From positions 1 to 46,787 of the forward strand of contig JAJXTO010000022.1 in assembly GCA_021783695.1 (NCBI GenBank): DNA of 46,787 nucleotides, given 5' to 3'. The notes under the pieces were generated by a model. The model was not told where the DNA came from and ran no database searches. It worked only from the letters and a program-made list of their open reading frames with translations. Made by a program: the position numbers and the translations under genes. Positions 45,140 to 46,787 of the stretch are shown in pieces. This DNA is from Pseudomonadota bacterium (GTDB lineage Bacteria; Pseudomonadota; Gammaproteobacteria; Burkholderiales; Burkholderiaceae_C). Each line of letters opens with the position of its first letter. Within the stretch, counting starts at the first letter, position 1.

Positions 45140-45155
45140 TGGCACCAGGTTTGCT
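45140..45155 (+). promoter_or_regulatory. Sigma-54 (RpoN) promoter of the GGDEF gene
   Basis: TGGCACC-N4-TTGCT matches the sigma-54 consensus in 11 of 12 fixed positions with correct GG/GC spacing, the best match in the window. The start would be near 45168, about 19 bases before ATG 45187. An AT-rich island (45078-45130), unusual in this DNA, lies just upstream and could hold an activator site. Confidence 0.85.
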
Positions 45156-45186
45156 ATGCAAAGGGTATCTCCAAAGGAGTCTGCCC

Positions 45187-46170
45187 ATGCCTGCCATTGC
45201 ACTGATGCCCATTGCCGACCGTTCTGCGCGTTCAGAATGGTTCGATCCCCCCGCACCCCCGCTTGCCGACGCCGGCAACGCCGCGGATGCGCCGGACGCC
45301 GACGCACCGCTGGCCGAAACCTCGACACTGCGGCTGGCGCGGCAGATTTACGCCGCCTGGCTGCAGCGCTGCCTGCGGCAGGGGGCGTATCGCCATAATC
45401 CCGGCGCTGGGGCGGCCTTGCCGCGTGCCGCCATCGAACACCATCTCGACAGCGCGCTGCAGCTTGCCGGGGCCGAAGCGGCGGAGCTGCTGCCCCTGGG
45501 CGAGATGCAGCGCAACCGCCTGGCGGCGCTATGCAGCCTGATCGCCACGCTGACCGGAACCGATCAGCAGCCTGCTCACGCCGTGCCGATCTGGGACCGT
45601 CTGATCGAACTCGGTCTGGAGGTGCTGCAGGGCTTTGCCGACATGGAGATCGTGTTCGCTGCGCAGCGTGCCGCGCATGACCCGCTGACCGGCCTGCCGG
45701 GGCGGACCGCTTTGCAGCAACGCCTGCTCGCCGAGCAGTCTCTGGTCCTGCGCCATGGCCGCACCTGTGCGGTGGTGATGGTCGATATCGACCATTTCAA
45801 GGAGGTGAACGATCAGCACGGTCACCAGACCGGCGACAGGGTGCTGACGGCTTTCGCCCGCGTGTTGCGCGGCGCGCTGCGGCCGTATGACGGGGTCTAC
45901 CGCTACGGCGGCGAGGAGTTCGTGCTCGTGCTCCCTGGGGCCGCTGCGGCGCAGGCGGTGCGCATCGTGGACCGCATCCGGCAGTCCATCGCTGCGCGCC
46001 CGCTGGTGCAGACGCAGGCCGGTGGACTGCAGATACATTTCTCCGCCGGGGTGGCGGCGCTGACCGAACGCGCCATTGCGCTGACCCTGCGCTGTGCCGA
46101 TCAGGCGCTCTACAGCGCCAAGGCCGAAGGGCGCGATCAGGTGCATCTCGAACGCTGCGGCAGCGCATGA
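45187..46170 (+). CDS. Diguanylate cyclase (GGDEF) under sigma-54 control
   Basis: From ATG 45187, preceded by AAAGGAG at 45173-45179, this is a 327-residue soluble protein. The first 155 residues are helical with no family I recognise. The GGDEF domain (about 160-325) has VDIDHFKEVNDQHGH, GGEEF at 241-245 and the inhibitory RxxD (RPYD) five residues before it. Active synthesis with feedback control is likely. Its promoter matches those of flgA and flgB, so it should be switched on with early flagellar genes. It may supply c-di-GMP for the EAL and PilZ proteins in the window (inference). Confidence 0.92.
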   Translation: MPAIALMPIADRSARSEWFDPPAPPLADAGNAADAPDADAPLAETSTLRLARQIYAAWLQRCLRQGAYRHNPGAGAALPRAAIEHHLDSALQLAGAEAAELLPLGEMQRNRLAALCSLIATLTGTDQQPAHAVPIWDRLIELGLEVLQGFADMEIVFAAQRAAHDPLTGLPGRTALQQRLLAEQSLVLRHGRTCAVVMVDIDHFKEVNDQHGHQTGDRVLTAFARVLRGALRPYDGVYRYGGEEFVLVLPGAAAAQAVRIVDRIRQSIAARPLVQTQAGGLQIHFSAGVAALTERAIALTLRCADQALYSAKAEGRDQVHLERCGSA

Positions 46171-46229
46171 AGACGGCAAGCCTTGCGGCGTGGCGCCTGG
46201 CGCGGAGCACCCCCGCAGCTTGACCGGCC

Positions 46230-46787
<558 letters not shown>

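Overview
The window is GC-rich, gene-dense DNA and reads as the flagellar and chemotaxis locus of a motile betaproteobacterium. FlhF/FlhG, FliA, a dual-domain FlgJ with a glucosaminidase, CheZ, and both sigma-54 and sigma-28 promoters point to Burkholderiales. A Thiomonas-like host is a guess from general resemblance only. No tRNA, rRNA, CRISPR array, insertion sequence or phage gene was seen. There is no gene-free stretch above 300 bases. The longest gaps are 44017-44270 and 45009-45186, and both hold promoters.

Layout. 1-8144 (+): the end of flhA, then flhF, flhG, fliA, a motA-type stator gene without a motB, a small Pro-rich orphan, a DUF2802-type membrane protein, a FliK-like and FlhB-C-like pair, and a GGDEF protein. 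8265-12779 (-): a 1504-residue receptor with two GAF regions, GGDEF, a globin-like region, a third GAF and EAL. 12909-22556 (-): a nine-gene chemotaxis operon, cheY-cheZ-cheA-(small receptor-like protein)-odp-mcp-mcp-cheV-mcp, behind a good sigma-28 promoter. 22716-24815 (+): a divergent globin-GAF-EAL protein. 24881-26477 (+): a sigma-28 promoter, then flgM, flgN, csrA and fliW. 26481-28515 (-): ycgR and an EAL/HDOD protein. 28618-44016 (-): flgBCDEFGHIJ, a small gene, flgK, flgL and a 1410-residue multi-domain glycosyltransferase, behind a sigma-54 promoter. 44212-46787 (+): flgA and a GGDEF gene, each with a sigma-54 promoter, then a gene whose (CCAGAG)21 repeat runs off the window.

How the genes work together. 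Sigma-54 sites precede the rod/hook operon, flgA and a diguanylate cyclase gene. FliA (sigma-28) then serves flgM and the che operon. FlgM and FliW-CsrA are checkpoint regulators that tie late gene expression to export and assembly. Six c-di-GMP genes (three GGDEF, two intact EAL, one degenerate EAL, one PilZ brake, with one protein carrying both GGDEF and EAL) sit among the motility genes.

The most unusual part is 18227-19590. A lone di-iron beta-lactamase-fold protein (ODP type, an oxygen/iron sensor) overlaps by ATGA with a 204-residue soluble protein that looks like a divergent chemoreceptor signalling tip. Both lie between cheA and two soluble zinc-binding (CZB) receptors. With the two globin-like c-di-GMP proteins flanking the operon, this suggests an oxygen/redox sensory system wired into motility.
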